A stretch of 64,000 nt of DNA from Mucilaginibacter sp. SG564. GTDB taxonomy: Bacteria; Bacteroidota; Bacteroidia; Sphingobacteriales; Sphingobacteriaceae. Positions 51,142 to 60,285 of the stretch are shown here, one piece after another. The DNA lies in contig NZ_JABGNA010000009.1 in NCBI RefSeq assembly GCF_013149275.1, positions 38,753 through 102,752 on the forward strand. The letters run 5' to 3'. The first letter of the stretch is position 1. Every line of letters begins with the position of its first letter. The notes under the pieces were generated by a model, which worked only from the letters and a program-made list of their open reading frames with translations, ran no database searches and had not been told where the DNA came from. The position numbers and the translations under genes were made by a program.

Positions 51142-52620
51142 ATGAGTTTTTCTGAGGATAAGTTTTCTGATGACAGCAGGCTGCATCTTGCTCAAATAAT
51201 TGATAACATTAATGCAGGTATTTGGGAATATAATATTAATACAAGGGTCATTAAATGGTCGGCAGGTTTTTATAGTATTTTAGGATATGAATCCAATGAA
51301 ATTGAATGCTCCAATCACATTTTCTTTGATCACCTTTTATATCACCAGGACAAAGCTGTTTTTCTGAACGCTTTAAATGATCTGAATACTAATCCTGCTA
51401 AACCTATTCAAATAAGATTACTTACCAAGTCATCAGGGTATCATTGGTTTGAAAGCACTATCAAAAAGCAATATGATAAAAGTGGACAGATCATTTATGG
51501 TTCCATTATCAATATTAATCTGTATAAACAAGCTGAACTGAAGGCCGCGCGCAATGATCAGCATTACGACGATACTATTAAGATAGCTAAATTAGGTAGT
51601 TGGGAAATTGATGCTGCTACCCTTAATTTAACTTTATCCAAGCAGATATACGATATTTTTGAGCTGCAAACCGAAATAAAACTCAGCATTGAAGAAGCGG
51701 TAAGCTTTTTTGAACCGCCCTATCGCCCTGTTGTCCAAAACGCCATTAATAACGCGCTGGAATTTTGCCAACCCTATGACCTGGAACTGTTATTCAGAAC
51801 AGCTAAAAACCACGTGATATGGGTACGGGCCAAAGGTGTGCCTATTATTAATGAATATGGCAAATGCGTTACAATAAGGGGTATTTTACAGGATATCGAC
51901 AGCAATAAACGTAAAGGACTGAGTCTGGAATCATCCCTCAATTTGCTGACTGATCAAAACAGGCGCCTGCAAAATTTTGCTTATATCGTATCACATAATC
52001 TGCGTTCGCATACGGGTAATCTGCAATTCATGGTAAATCTGTATGAAGAAACAGAATTGGCAGAGGATCGTACGGAGATCTTCGCGCATATTAAATCGAT
52101 CAGCGGTAGTTTAAACGCTACTATCGAACACCTGAACGAAATTGTTAAGATACAGACCGAAATTACCAATGAGCGGAGTATAATTAACTTTGAGGCTATT
52201 TTTAACAACATTCAATCGGCTATAAAAAATAATATAGAAGCGTTTAATGCCCGCATAGAATATGATTTTAGCCAGTGTCCACAAATAAGCTATATACCGG
52301 CTTATATGGAGAGTATTTTACAAAATCTGCTTACAAACGCGCTAAAATACAGTCATCCGGACAGGCAGCCCCATATCAAGTGCCATACATTAAAAGAGCG
52401 AAACCACATTTACCTGATATTTGAAGATAATGGCATAGGAATAGATCTTGACAGGTATGGTGATAAGGTTTTTGGAATGTACAAAACATTTCATCAAAAT
52501 CCAGATGCCAAAGGTATAGGCTTATTTATTACCCGTAACCAGGTTGAGGCACTTGGCGGTAGCATCAAAATTGAAAGTACGGTAAATATTGGCACTAAAT
52601 TTACCATTAAACTGGTATAA
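51142..52620 (+). CDS. PAS-domain sensor histidine kinase (no membrane helix)
   Basis: A 492-residue protein with two PAS/PAC modules (about 15-130 and 135-265; GIWEYNINTRVIKWSAGFYS, YIVSH preceded by QDIDSNKRKG), a dimerisation/phospho-acceptor helix with SHNLRSHTGNLQFM, and a HATPase_c domain with LLTNALKYSHPDRQPH (N box), FEDNGIGIDL (G1) and GIGLFITRNQVEALGGSIKI (G2). No membrane segment is visible, so it is cytosolic. The open frame begins at a TTG (51133); the ATG at 51142 is chosen. It is followed 13 bp later by a receiver gene, its likely partner. Confidence 0.92.
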   Translation: MSFSEDKFSDDSRLHLAQIIDNINAGIWEYNINTRVIKWSAGFYSILGYESNEIECSNHIFFDHLLYHQDKAVFLNALNDLNTNPAKPIQIRLLTKSSGYHWFESTIKKQYDKSGQIIYGSIININLYKQAELKAARNDQHYDDTIKIAKLGSWEIDAATLNLTLSKQIYDIFELQTEIKLSIEEAVSFFEPPYRPVVQNAINNALEFCQPYDLELLFRTAKNHVIWVRAKGVPIINEYGKCVTIRGILQDIDSNKRKGLSLESSLNLLTDQNRRLQNFAYIVSHNLRSHTGNLQFMVNLYEETELAEDRTEIFAHIKSISGSLNATIEHLNEIVKIQTEITNERSIINFEAIFNNIQSAIKNNIEAFNARIEYDFSQCPQISYIPAYMESILQNLLTNALKYSHPDRQPHIKCHTLKERNHIYLIFEDNGIGIDLDRYGDKVFGMYKTFHQNPDAKGIGLFITRNQVEALGGSIKIESTVNIGTKFTIKLV

Positions 52621-52633
52621 TTTAAACTGATAA

Positions 52634-53056
52634 ATGATCATAGCCCGTCCTCCTGTTAGTGCCTGTATTATTGATAATAATGAAATTTACGTTTACGGAT
52701 TTAAAAAGCTACTTAGTATAAAAGAACTGAACGCTCAGGTTACTAATTTTAGCAATGGTAATGAAGCTATTACCTATTTAAGAGATCCAAATAACGCCGG
52801 TGATTTACCGGATATCATATTTCTGGACATTGTTATGCCGGTAATGGACGGGTGGGAATTTATGAAAGAATTTGAGGAAATAAAATCACAACTGGGGAAA
52901 AAAATCTCCGTTTACATGCTTAGCTCTTCTATTGACTCGCATGATATTGACCGTGCGAGAAATATCGCTTCAATTTCCGATTATATCTACAAACCGGTGG
53001 ATATTCAGCAACTTCAAAAGATCTTCAAAGATTTGCCAGGATTAGCAAGACAGTAG
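52634..53056 (+). CDS. Single-domain response regulator, partner of the PAS kinase
   Basis: A 140-residue receiver domain with acidic residues DNNEIYVYGF, phospho-acceptor Asp in IIFLDIVMPVMDGWEF, Ser in YMLSSSIDSHD, and Lys in YIYKPVDIQQL. No output domain is present, as in many Bacteroidota stand-alone receivers of the Rcp1/CheY type. The tight spacing to the kinase gene indicates cotranscription and a phosphorelay. Confidence 0.93.
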   Translation: MIIARPPVSACIIDNNEIYVYGFKKLLSIKELNAQVTNFSNGNEAITYLRDPNNAGDLPDIIFLDIVMPVMDGWEFMKEFEEIKSQLGKKISVYMLSSSIDSHDIDRARNIASISDYIYKPVDIQQLQKIFKDLPGLARQ

Positions 53057-53064
53057 AAGAATTT

Positions 53065-53095
53065 AGTACAGGTACTTTAATATGGTACCTGTACT
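53065..53095. terminator. Hairpin between convergent genes
   Basis: AGTACAGGTAC and GTACCTGTACT are perfect 11-bp arms around a 9-base loop, between the receiver gene and manA. The T run is weak. Confidence 0.65.
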
Positions 53096-53105
53096 CATTG
53101 CTATA

Positions 53106-54086
53106 CTATTCAATATAACTTTCCAGTATTTTAAAGCCACCGGTTGTTTCCAGCTCAACCTGGTCAATGTTTTTAGGTAGCAGGATGCATTCACCCATTT
53201 TTACAGTGTATGCCTCTTCATTGTACTTGATAGTATAATCCCCCTCCACACACACATGGATCACAAATGAATCCAATGCTGAGTAATCTTTAGAAGTACC
53301 ATGTGTAAAATCAAGCAGGTTGGTTGTAAAGTACGGGCAAGTAACCAGTTTTACCGTTTCGTCTTTTTTAGGCTGATATTTGGTTTTATACTCTGGGTAA
53401 TGTTTATAGTCGATAGCGGCCAGGGCTTCTTCAGTATGCAGTTCGCGCTTGTTGCCTTTATCATCAACCCGGTCAAAATCATATATACGGTAAGTGATAT
53501 CAGATGTTTGCTGAATTTCGGCGATTAGCAAACCTTTACCAATGGTATGTACCCTGCCTGCCGGTAAAAAGAACACATCGCCCGCTGTAACATCTTCTTT
53601 ATTCAAAATATCGGTAAGATGCCCGTTATTAAATTTATCAAGATAAATTTGCTCAGTAAGTTCCTGATTAAAACCCGCTATCAGTGTTGAACCCGGGTCG
53701 GCTTCAATTACATACCACATTTCGGTTTTTCCAAATGAATTGTGGCGCTTTTTGGCCAGTTCATCATTCGGGTGCACCTGGATAGACAGATCTTCATTGG
53801 CATCGATAAATTTTACCAGCAAAGGGAATATATTACCAAAATGCGCGTAAACTTTTTCACCTACCAATTCGCCCTGATATTTCTCCAGCAGATCGGCAAG
53901 CGACTCACCTGCGAGCGCACCATCATCAACTACAGATACATCAGATTTTACACCCGATATTTCCCAGGTTTCGCCACAGTTTGGTAACGAACCAAAATCT
54001 TTATGTAAATAGGTTTTGATCTTTTGACCACCCCATATCTTGTCTTTATAAATAGTTTTAAATTTTAACGGATATAATGCTGACAT
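53106..54086 (-). CDS. manA: Mannose-6-phosphate isomerase, class I
   Basis: Interconverts mannose-6-phosphate and fructose-6-phosphate in the cytosol, feeding GDP-mannose and glycan synthesis. The 326-residue protein is the short bacterial cupin form. Zinc ligands are visible in DLSIQVHPNDELAKKRHNSF, GKTEMWYVIEA and FFLPAGRVHTIGKG. The substrate-side QQTSDITYRIYDFDRV motif is conserved. It is a single gene. Confidence 0.94.
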   Translation of the reverse strand: MSALYPLKFKTIYKDKIWGGQKIKTYLHKDFGSLPNCGETWEISGVKSDVSVVDDGALAGESLADLLEKYQGELVGEKVYAHFGNIFPLLVKFIDANEDLSIQVHPNDELAKKRHNSFGKTEMWYVIEADPGSTLIAGFNQELTEQIYLDKFNNGHLTDILNKEDVTAGDVFFLPAGRVHTIGKGLLIAEIQQTSDITYRIYDFDRVDDKGNKRELHTEEALAAIDYKHYPEYKTKYQPKKDETVKLVTCPYFTTNLLDFTHGTSKDYSALDSFVIHVCVEGDYTIKYNEEAYTVKMGECILLPKNIDQVELETTGGFKILESYIE

Positions 54087-54173
54087 CGGTTTTGTTTTTA
54101 TATCGCTAAGTTAGTAGTTAAAAAAGAAACAGGTAAACCGATTCAGCTTTTTTTACTAAAAACTTATAGGCAC

Positions 54174-54204
54174 AAAAAAACCCGCTAGTAAAGAGCGGGT
54201 TTTC
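54174..54204 (-). terminator. Terminator of icd
   Basis: CCCGCT and AGCGGG form a short GC stem within flanking A and T runs (AAAAAAACCCGCT, AGCGGGTTTT), 20 bp beyond the icd stop. Confidence 0.85.
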
Positions 54205-54223
54205 CTATAGTTTTAACTATTGC

Positions 54224-55453
54224 TTATTTACCTAATTTAACTTTCAGGTTTTCGTCAATTGCAGCTAAAAATTCTTCGGTGTAAAGGTAATCTGTACCAT
54301 GTTCAACCTTTGGCTTAATGGTGATGGCCAAATCCTTGGTCATTTTGCCGCTTTCAACAGTTTCGATACAAACCTGCTCTAAAGTTTTGCAGAAGTTTAC
54401 CAATTCCTGGTTGTTATCCAACAAACCACGGAATTCCAAACCTCTTGTCCATGCGAAGATAGAAGCGATAGGATTTGTTGAAGTTGGTTTACCAGCCTGG
54501 TGCTCGCGGTAGTGACGGGTTACTGTACCATGCGCAGCTTCGGCTTCCATAACGGTACCATCTGGTGTAACCAGGGTAGAGGTCATTAAACCTAATGAAC
54601 CAAAACCTTGCGCTACGGTATCTGATTGTACGTCGCCGTCATAGTTTTTACAAGCCCATACAAAGTTACCGTTCCACTTTAAAGCAGATGCAACCATATC
54701 ATCAATTAAACGGTGCTCATAAGTGATACCGGCCTCAGCAAATTTTTGTTTGTAATCCTGCTGATAAATCGCTTCAAAAATATCTTTAAAACGACCATCG
54801 TATTTTTTCAGGATGGTGTTTTTGGTTGATAAATATAAAGGCCAGCCTTTCATTAATGCCTGGTTAAAGCAGGCGTGTGCAAATCCTTTGATAGATTCAT
54901 CCGTGTTATACATAGTTAAGGCTACACCATCGCCCTTAAAATTATACACTTCGTATGATTGCTCTGCACCACCATCTTCGGGAGTAAAAGTTACGGTTAG
55001 TTTACCTTTTCCTTTAGTAACAAAATCGGTAGCACGGTACTGATCGCCGAATGCATGACGGCCAATACATATAGGGGCAGTCCAGTTAGGAACCAGGCGC
55101 GGTACGTTGGACATTACAATGGGTTCACGGAAAACGGTACCATCCAAAATGTTGCGGATAGTTCCGTTTGGCGATTTCCACATTTGTTTTAAACCAAACT
55201 CTTCTACACGGGCTTCATCAGGTGTAATAGTGGCACATTTAATACCTACGCCATATTTTAGAATAGCATTTGCGGCATCAACAGTAACCTGATCATTAGT
55301 TTCATCACGATACTCGATACCCAGATCATAATATTTGATATCAAGATCAAGATAAGGAATTATCAACCTGTCTTTGATAAATTTCCAGATAATTCGGGTC
55401 ATTTCATCTCCATCCAGTTCAACTACCGGATTTTCTACTTTAATTTTTGACAT
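54224..55453 (-). CDS. icd: NADP-dependent isocitrate dehydrogenase (eukaryote-like homodimeric type)
   Basis: Converts isocitrate and NADP to 2-oxoglutarate, CO2 and NADPH in the TCA cycle. The 409-residue length and the start VVELDGDEMTRIIWKFIKD identify the type II (human IDH1/2-like) subfamily, distinct from the E. coli enzyme. Substrate motifs KSPNGTIRNILDGTVFREPI and RHAFGDQYRATDF are visible, as are the metal-binding Asp segment LIDDMVASALK and the NADP-site AAHGTVTRHYREHQAGKPTS. It is monocistronic with a terminator. Confidence 0.97.
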   Translation of the reverse strand: MSKIKVENPVVELDGDEMTRIIWKFIKDRLIIPYLDLDIKYYDLGIEYRDETNDQVTVDAANAILKYGVGIKCATITPDEARVEEFGLKQMWKSPNGTIRNILDGTVFREPIVMSNVPRLVPNWTAPICIGRHAFGDQYRATDFVTKGKGKLTVTFTPEDGGAEQSYEVYNFKGDGVALTMYNTDESIKGFAHACFNQALMKGWPLYLSTKNTILKKYDGRFKDIFEAIYQQDYKQKFAEAGITYEHRLIDDMVASALKWNGNFVWACKNYDGDVQSDTVAQGFGSLGLMTSTLVTPDGTVMEAEAAHGTVTRHYREHQAGKPTSTNPIASIFAWTRGLEFRGLLDNNQELVNFCKTLEQVCIETVESGKMTKDLAITIKPKVEHGTDYLYTEEFLAAIDENLKVKLGK

Positions 55454-55667
55454 ACCTGATGTTGTTGTTTTTTATTTTAATGGCTTCAAATATATTAAAT
55501 AGACTTTACCATTTCCATTAATAGCAAATGAAATTTATTGATTTAGTTTTGACTAACTGTTTATTATGGCAAGTTTATTGTGTTTGCAGGCACAGATACT
55601 ATTTTGATGAAACTCAACGTTGGTAATTAAAACAGATTGCCAATTAATAGCCCCCTAATGTCTATTT

Positions 55668-56375
55668 ATGACAAAACTGATATTAAGAACAGCCCTCACG
55701 TTTATTTTATGTACAGCCGCATTTTTAGCAAAAGCCCAATTAGGTTACGACTATGCACAATATGATGTTGGCGCCGCGGTCGGTCTCAATTATCCTATCA
55801 GTACAGATGTAACCAAGGCTTTAAAATACACGCCATCTGCCCAGTTTAATTTTACATATAACCATGGCCCATTTGTAAACTATGTTGTCGAAGGCCAATT
55901 TGGTAAGCTTAAAGCCGGTGACCCCAGTCTGGGCTATGGCCGTACATTTGAAAATCATTTCTGGGCCTTTGGCTTAAGGGTGCAGCTGCAGGCCGGAGAG
56001 GTGATAGATTATTCACAGAGTCAGGTAGCCAATGCGTTTAAAGGCCTTTACATTTCAACAGGTATTGGGTATCTGGTGAACCATGTAAAAAGGGGAGGAG
56101 ATAACACATTGCCGGCAGGTGTTCAAGCTCCGGGTGATAATAACAGTCAGATACCTTATATACCCATAAGGCTGGGCTACGAGATAAAGTTGTTTAACCA
56201 GTACAATGAACCCAGCATCAAAATAGACCTGGGTTATCAATACAACAAGGTATTAGATGATAACCTTGACGGATACAAGACCGGCCGCTATAAAGACGCG
56301 TTTACACAGTTAAGCCTGGGCATAAAAGTGGCCATAGGCCGTGTTATATCGTACCGCAAACAGATATATTATTAA
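55668..56375 (+). CDS. Outer-membrane beta-barrel protein
   Basis: A 235-residue protein with a signal peptide (MTKLILRTALTFILCTAAFL then AKAQ) and amphipathic strands: DVGAAVGLNYPIST, SAQFNFTYNHGPFVNYVVEG, HFWAFGLRVQLQAG, KGLYISTGIGYLVNHVKRGG, YIPIRLGYEIKLF, PSIKIDLGYQYNKV and FTQLSLGIKVAIG. This fits the small PorT/OmpW-like barrels. The function is unknown. It is convergent with nothing and followed by an acidic-protein gene on the same strand. Confidence 0.82.
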   Translation: MTKLILRTALTFILCTAAFLAKAQLGYDYAQYDVGAAVGLNYPISTDVTKALKYTPSAQFNFTYNHGPFVNYVVEGQFGKLKAGDPSLGYGRTFENHFWAFGLRVQLQAGEVIDYSQSQVANAFKGLYISTGIGYLVNHVKRGGDNTLPAGVQAPGDNNSQIPYIPIRLGYEIKLFNQYNEPSIKIDLGYQYNKVLDDNLDGYKTGRYKDAFTQLSLGIKVAIGRVISYRKQIYY

Positions 56376-56432
56376 TTGCTCTTTTTGAATTTTGGCAAGG
56401 TTTTTTGGTATATTTAATCAAAGCAAAAAACG

Positions 56433-56897
56433 ATGAACAATCAAAATATAAACCCCGGATTTGATGATGATTATGAAGACGATGACGCTTTAAATGATAA
56501 TAGCGCCGATCGGGACAGAACATTAAAGGATGAATTAGGCGAAACCATCGACACGGAAAACCTTAATTACAACCCTGATGATAATAGCTTTGAATATGAT
56601 GTAAAAAGCAACGATCCGGATTATGATCATCCTGACCCGTACAAAACCTCGGTTAAAAATGGTAACGATATGAATTCCACTTATGACGAGGCCAACCCCT
56701 ATGACGATACCGATGACGAATATGCCGGAAAAAGATCATTGGAAACAGATGTTGACGATCTTGGCATGCACATTGACGAGGGCGATATTGTAGAGGTAGA
56801 CCCTGCAGATTCTGCATTAGCACACACTCCGGAAGATGACCGTGACGATCTGGATGAAGAAGGTTATCCTAAAAATGATTCGGAATTTTTAAAATAA
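56433..56897 (+). CDS. Highly acidic Asp/Asn-rich hypothetical protein
   Basis: 154 residues, nearly a third Asp or Glu, with segments such as FDDDYEDDDALNDNSADRD and a conserved-looking LETDVDDLGMHIDEGDIVEV near the end. There is no signal peptide or membrane helix, and it is probably largely disordered. A similar acidic small protein is encoded at 58850. No known function. Confidence 0.72.
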   Translation: MNNQNINPGFDDDYEDDDALNDNSADRDRTLKDELGETIDTENLNYNPDDNSFEYDVKSNDPDYDHPDPYKTSVKNGNDMNSTYDEANPYDDTDDEYAGKRSLETDVDDLGMHIDEGDIVEVDPADSALAHTPEDDRDDLDEEGYPKNDSEFLK

Positions 56898-56915
56898 GTT
56901 TTGGGCTGTGAGTGA

Positions 56916-56955
56916 TGAGTTGTGAGTTTTCTTACTATTCTTCACTCACAACTCA
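56916..56955. terminator. Hairpin of GAGTNNN-type heptads between convergent genes
   Basis: TGAGTTGTGAGT and ACTCACAACTCA are perfect 12-bp arms around 16 bases. The left side continues as GAGTGAT-GAGTTGT-GAG, again a 7-bp phasing. It lies between the acidic-protein gene and dnaX and could end both transcripts. Confidence 0.6.
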
Positions 56956-56963
56956 CTAATCTC

Positions 56964-58775
56964 CTAATCAAAATCAAGATTAAAGCGGTTGCGGAGGTCC
57001 ACGAGCTGCGGATTACGGGCAGCCAGGTACTGAAATTTTTCTATCGCTGTATATGGTTTTCTTACCACCTCTTGTTCATCTACACGTGCATTTACTTCAA
57101 TGGTAAAGTTTTTTAAGCGGCCCCGCAGATAATTATGCAAAGCGGGCCTTTCTTCTTTAAATAAATTTTCCTGCAATTTGGTACCCACTACTATCTCAAA
57201 CTCATAAGGCTTAAGCATTCGCGGGGCATTGGCTATAAATATGGTTACCAGGTTTTTTTTACCATCGGTTTTGATCTTGGCGGCAAAATCGCTCCAGCAT
57301 TGTAAAAAGTTATCCATGGTAAAATCCTCCCGGTCATCACCTTTCAAATAAGGGTCTTCCTCATCGGCTTCTTCTTCAGGCGTTTTGCCGGTATCGGTAA
57401 GCGAGGGTATTTTTATGGATAACGAACCCAGGCTTGGGGAGGGTATAAATATTTTTGGCTTCTCGGCAGACGGTTGTTCTTTTAATTCTGCTACCTGTTT
57501 ATTTTCAACGGTTTGTGGTTTTGTGGTATTATAAGATAGCGGTGTATCACTCAATACCGGCGATTCGTTAACTATTTTGTTAGCTTGTACTGGTGTTGTT
57601 ACTGCTGAGGTATCAGGTTTTTTTTTTAATGACCCGTCTGCGGCGGATGTTGCTGTAAGCGGCGAAGCTACCATATTAAATGCCGAAGATAAGTGGCACA
57701 TCTTAAGCAATGCGAGCTCAACCTGGAGCCTTTGATTTTTACTCAGCTTATAATTGATATCGCATTGGTTGGCAATATTCATAGCCGAAAGCAGGAACGA
57801 TACCGGACTACTTTGCGATTGCTGCAGGTATTTGTTTTTGATACCCTCGCTTACCTCAAGTAACTTTAAAGTTGATTGATCTTTAGTCACCAGCAAATTC
57901 CGGAAATGCTCGCACAGACCGGCTATAAAGTGAGCTCCATCAAAGCCCCGTGATAATATCTCGTCAAAAAACAACAGCGCTTTGCCTGTATCTTCCTGTA
58001 ACAGGCTATCGGTGATGTTGAAATAGTAATCGTAATCAAGTATGTTCAGGTTGTCAATTACCGAACGATAAGTCACCTTGCCACCAGAAAAACTAACGAT
58101 CTGATCAAACATAGACAAGGCGTCACGTAAACCGCCATCCGCTTTTTGCGCTATAATATGTAAGCCATCGGGTTCATAGCTGATATTTTCTTTACCGGCA
58201 ATAGAGGCCAGGTGCGCAGCCATATCCTCCACCCGGATACGGTTAAAATCAAATATCTGGCAGCGCGAAAGTATAGTAGGCAGTATTTTATGTTTCTCGG
58301 TAGTGGCCAGTATGAATATGGCGTAATGAGGCGGTTCTTCGAGCGTTTTCAGAAAGGCGTTAAAAGCCGCCTGCGACAACATATGCACCTCATCAATGAT
58401 ATAGACTTTGTAACGTGCGGCCTGTGGTGGTATCCGTACCTGGTCAATAAGGCTCCTGATATCATCAACCGAGTTGTTTGAAGCGGCATCCAGCTCATGA
58501 ACGTTAAAGGAGTTGCCATTCTCAAATGCCTTGCATGAAGCACACTCGCCGCAAGCTTCGCCGTTAGGGAGTAAATTGGTACAGTTGATAGTTTTAGCCA
58601 GGATACGCGCGCAGGTAGTTTTACCCACACCACGCGGCCCGCAGAATAAAAATGCCTGCGCCAGCTGATTATTTCTAATAGCGTTTTTAAGCGTGTTGGT
58701 TATATGTTGCTGACCAACAACAGTTTCAAAAGTAGCCGGGCGGTATTTACGGGCCGAAACAATAAAATTATCCAC
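56964..58775 (-). CDS. dnaX: DNA polymerase III subunit gamma/tau
   Basis: The clamp-loader ATPase. The 603-residue chain starts MDNFIVSARKYRPATFETVV and has the Walker A motif GPRGVGKTTCARILA, a zinc-binding Cys set (CTNLLPNGEACGECASC), Walker B YIIDEVHMLSQAAFNAFLKT and sensor 1 LATTEKHKILPTILSRCQIF. Domain III ends near residue 370, followed by a Pro/Thr/Lys linker and a tau-specific C-terminal part. A run of ten A (minus strand, plus coordinates 57618-57627) encodes L383-K384-K385-K386 right after domain III. Either a +1 or a -1 slip there reaches a stop within a few codons, giving a gamma-sized protein. Confidence 0.96.
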   Translation of the reverse strand: MDNFIVSARKYRPATFETVVGQQHITNTLKNAIRNNQLAQAFLFCGPRGVGKTTCARILAKTINCTNLLPNGEACGECASCKAFENGNSFNVHELDAASNNSVDDIRSLIDQVRIPPQAARYKVYIIDEVHMLSQAAFNAFLKTLEEPPHYAIFILATTEKHKILPTILSRCQIFDFNRIRVEDMAAHLASIAGKENISYEPDGLHIIAQKADGGLRDALSMFDQIVSFSGGKVTYRSVIDNLNILDYDYYFNITDSLLQEDTGKALLFFDEILSRGFDGAHFIAGLCEHFRNLLVTKDQSTLKLLEVSEGIKNKYLQQSQSSPVSFLLSAMNIANQCDINYKLSKNQRLQVELALLKMCHLSSAFNMVASPLTATSAADGSLKKKPDTSAVTTPVQANKIVNESPVLSDTPLSYNTTKPQTVENKQVAELKEQPSAEKPKIFIPSPSLGSLSIKIPSLTDTGKTPEEEADEEDPYLKGDDREDFTMDNFLQCWSDFAAKIKTDGKKNLVTIFIANAPRMLKPYEFEIVVGTKLQENLFKEERPALHNYLRGRLKNFTIEVNARVDEQEVVRKPYTAIEKFQYLAARNPQLVDLRNRFNLDFD

Positions 58776-58849
58776 AGCTACGAAGTTAGCAAGAAAATGC
58801 CTGAAGTTAAAGTGCCGATGGAATGATTATGTAATTAAACTATTCCGGC

Positions 58850-59077
58850 TTATTCATCATCGTCATCGGGCTGAGGGTAATCATCCTCCGGATCGGGTTC
58901 ACCCAGATCATCATCTACCTGAATTTCATGCAGATCGTCTAATTGATTATCCAAATCATCATCCTCATCGTTCCAATCGCTTTCAAACTCGTCGTCTTCA
59001 CCGGGCACTACCATCACCATGTTGTTGTTATAGGCCGGTATTGCTGCATCTTGATATTCAAGGTCTATAAATTCCAT
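58850..59077 (-). CDS. Small acidic hypothetical protein
   Basis: 75 residues. A short ordered start (MEFIDLEYQDAAIPAYNNNM, VMVVPGEDDEFESDW) is followed by a nearly continuous acidic tail (DEDDDLDNQLDDLHEIQVDD). It resembles the Asp-rich protein at 56433 in composition only. It lies 74 bp upstream of dnaX on the same strand and may be cotranscribed. The function is unknown. Confidence 0.65.
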   Translation of the reverse strand: MEFIDLEYQDAAIPAYNNNMVMVVPGEDDEFESDWNDEDDDLDNQLDDLHEIQVDDDLGEPDPEDDYPQPDDDDE

Positions 59078-59146
59078 AAAAAATGATTTACATGTTAACT
59101 ACGGCTATAAAGATAAACTTCATAAGTTAAGTTTAATGATCATTAT

Positions 59147-59767
59147 TTATAAAATATCAATACTTAAAATTTCTTTTACTTTATAATAACCTTTAGCCTG
59201 TGGCAGATATACCTCTATCTCCTGCCACTTGATGTTTGCTTTTTTTCCGGCGTATTTAGCAACTCCATTCATGAAGTTTTCTGACCCCGGAAACTGACGA
59301 AGCCAGATAAAAGATTTTTCATTGCCGGTATTGTCAGTTAAAACTATATAATTAAACCCTTTGTTATCTATTCGTTTTAATACTCCGGTAGTTGTTTGCT
59401 CCGGCGTGGCTTCATTCCCATCCTTTTGTCCCATAATCACCGCCAATTTTACAAATGACGAGCAATTGCGTTTGATTAAATTTTTGCCTATTTCTGTACC
59501 TATCCGGTTCATAGCCTCATCATCGGTAAATTCCGCGTTTTGTTCCTTAGCCACATCGGCCAAAAGATCCACATGGGCCGTAAAGCATTGCATAAAAACA
59601 TCGTTTGCTTCTTTGGCCGTTTTTATCTTTGAGATATCAATTTTAGACATACAAGTACAGATCGAATCAAGCAGTTTTTGCTGTGCCGGCCCTGGTTCTG
59701 TTTGGGCGTTAGCAGTGCCACAACCAAGTATAAAAACCGTGATAATAAGGCTTAGGTATTTTTTCAT
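59147..59767 (-). CDS. Secreted hypothetical protein with two-domain layout
   Basis: 206 residues with a signal peptide (MKKYLSLIITVFILGCGTAN, then AQ; a Cys follows a possible lipobox). The N-terminal helical domain has CTCMSKIDISKIKTAKEAND and a further Cys pair (MQCFTAHVD, RNCSSFVKLA). The C-terminal part (about 125-206) is beta-rich: TGVLKRIDNKGFNYIVLTDN, KSFIWLRQFPGSENFMNG and NIKWQEIEVYLPQ. Related Bacteroidota proteins exist without assigned function. It is divergent from the rpsF operon. Confidence 0.75.
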   Translation of the reverse strand: MKKYLSLIITVFILGCGTANAQTEPGPAQQKLLDSICTCMSKIDISKIKTAKEANDVFMQCFTAHVDLLADVAKEQNAEFTDDEAMNRIGTEIGKNLIKRNCSSFVKLAVIMGQKDGNEATPEQTTTGVLKRIDNKGFNYIVLTDNTGNEKSFIWLRQFPGSENFMNGVAKYAGKKANIKWQEIEVYLPQAKGYYKVKEILSIDIL

Positions 59768-59842
59768 GTTGAATTTTTCATCAAATATATATTTTGATCT
59801 TTATTTTATGCTTAAACAATTTAACTACGATATCTAAAAACA

Positions 59843-59892
59843 TTTGATAAATACAGATAATCTTTCTACATTTGCAGCCCCGTTATAGCGGG
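59843..59892 (+). promoter_or_regulatory. Promoter and leader hairpin of the rpsF-rpsR-rplI operon
   Basis: TTTG (59843-59846), 20 bp, then TACATTTG (59867-59874) is a near-ideal Bacteroidota -33/-7 pair. The leader then has CCCG-TTATAG-CGGG (59879-59892). In many bacteria the S6:S18 complex represses this operon through a leader RNA with a CCG-bearing stem; this small hairpin could be that site, but the match is not established. Confidence 0.65.
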
Positions 59893-59919
59893 TAATTAAT
59901 TAAAAATCAAAGTATAATA

Positions 59920-60285
59920 ATGCAACAGTACGAAATCGTGATCGTTCTAACCCCGTTGTTATCAGAAGAGGTTGCTAAAGAGGCTAATGCCAAATTTAGC
60001 AAGATCTTAACTGATGGCGGAGCCGAAATTGTCCAGGAGGATAATTGGGGTTTGAGAAAATTAGCGTACCCTATCCAGAAAAAAACTACAGGGTACTATC
60101 ACTTAACTGAATTTAAGGCTCCAGGTGAATTAATTAATAAATTGGAGGTTGAGTTAAGGCGCGATGAGCGTGTTTTGCGTTTCCTGACCATTGCTTTGGA
60201 CAAACATGCCATTGCTTACAATGACAAAAAACGCAGCGGTGCTTTCAACAAAAAACCAGCAGCTAAAGTGGAGGACGCAAACTAA
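59920..60285 (+). CDS. rpsF: 30S ribosomal protein S6
   Basis: 121 residues with the S6 start QQYEIVIVLTPLLSEEVAKE, the core EDNWGLRKLAYPIQKKTTGY and LRRDERVLRFLTIALDKHAI. It binds S18 and 16S rRNA in the platform of the small subunit. It is the first gene of the S6-S18-L9 operon. The stop overlaps the rpsR start by one base (TAATG), so translation is coupled. The C-terminal Lys/Ala tail is variable, as in the family. Confidence 0.98.
   Translation: MQQYEIVIVLTPLLSEEVAKEANAKFSKILTDGGAEIVQEDNWGLRKLAYPIQKKTTGYYHLTEFKAPGELINKLEVELRRDERVLRFLTIALDKHAIAYNDKKRSGAFNKKPAAKVEDAN

Noticed and set aside
59878..59892. Firm call of an S6:S18-binding leader motif
   Set aside because: Only a 4-bp GC stem is visible; the bulged CCG arrangement could not be confirmed, so it is kept as a possibility inside the promoter entry.
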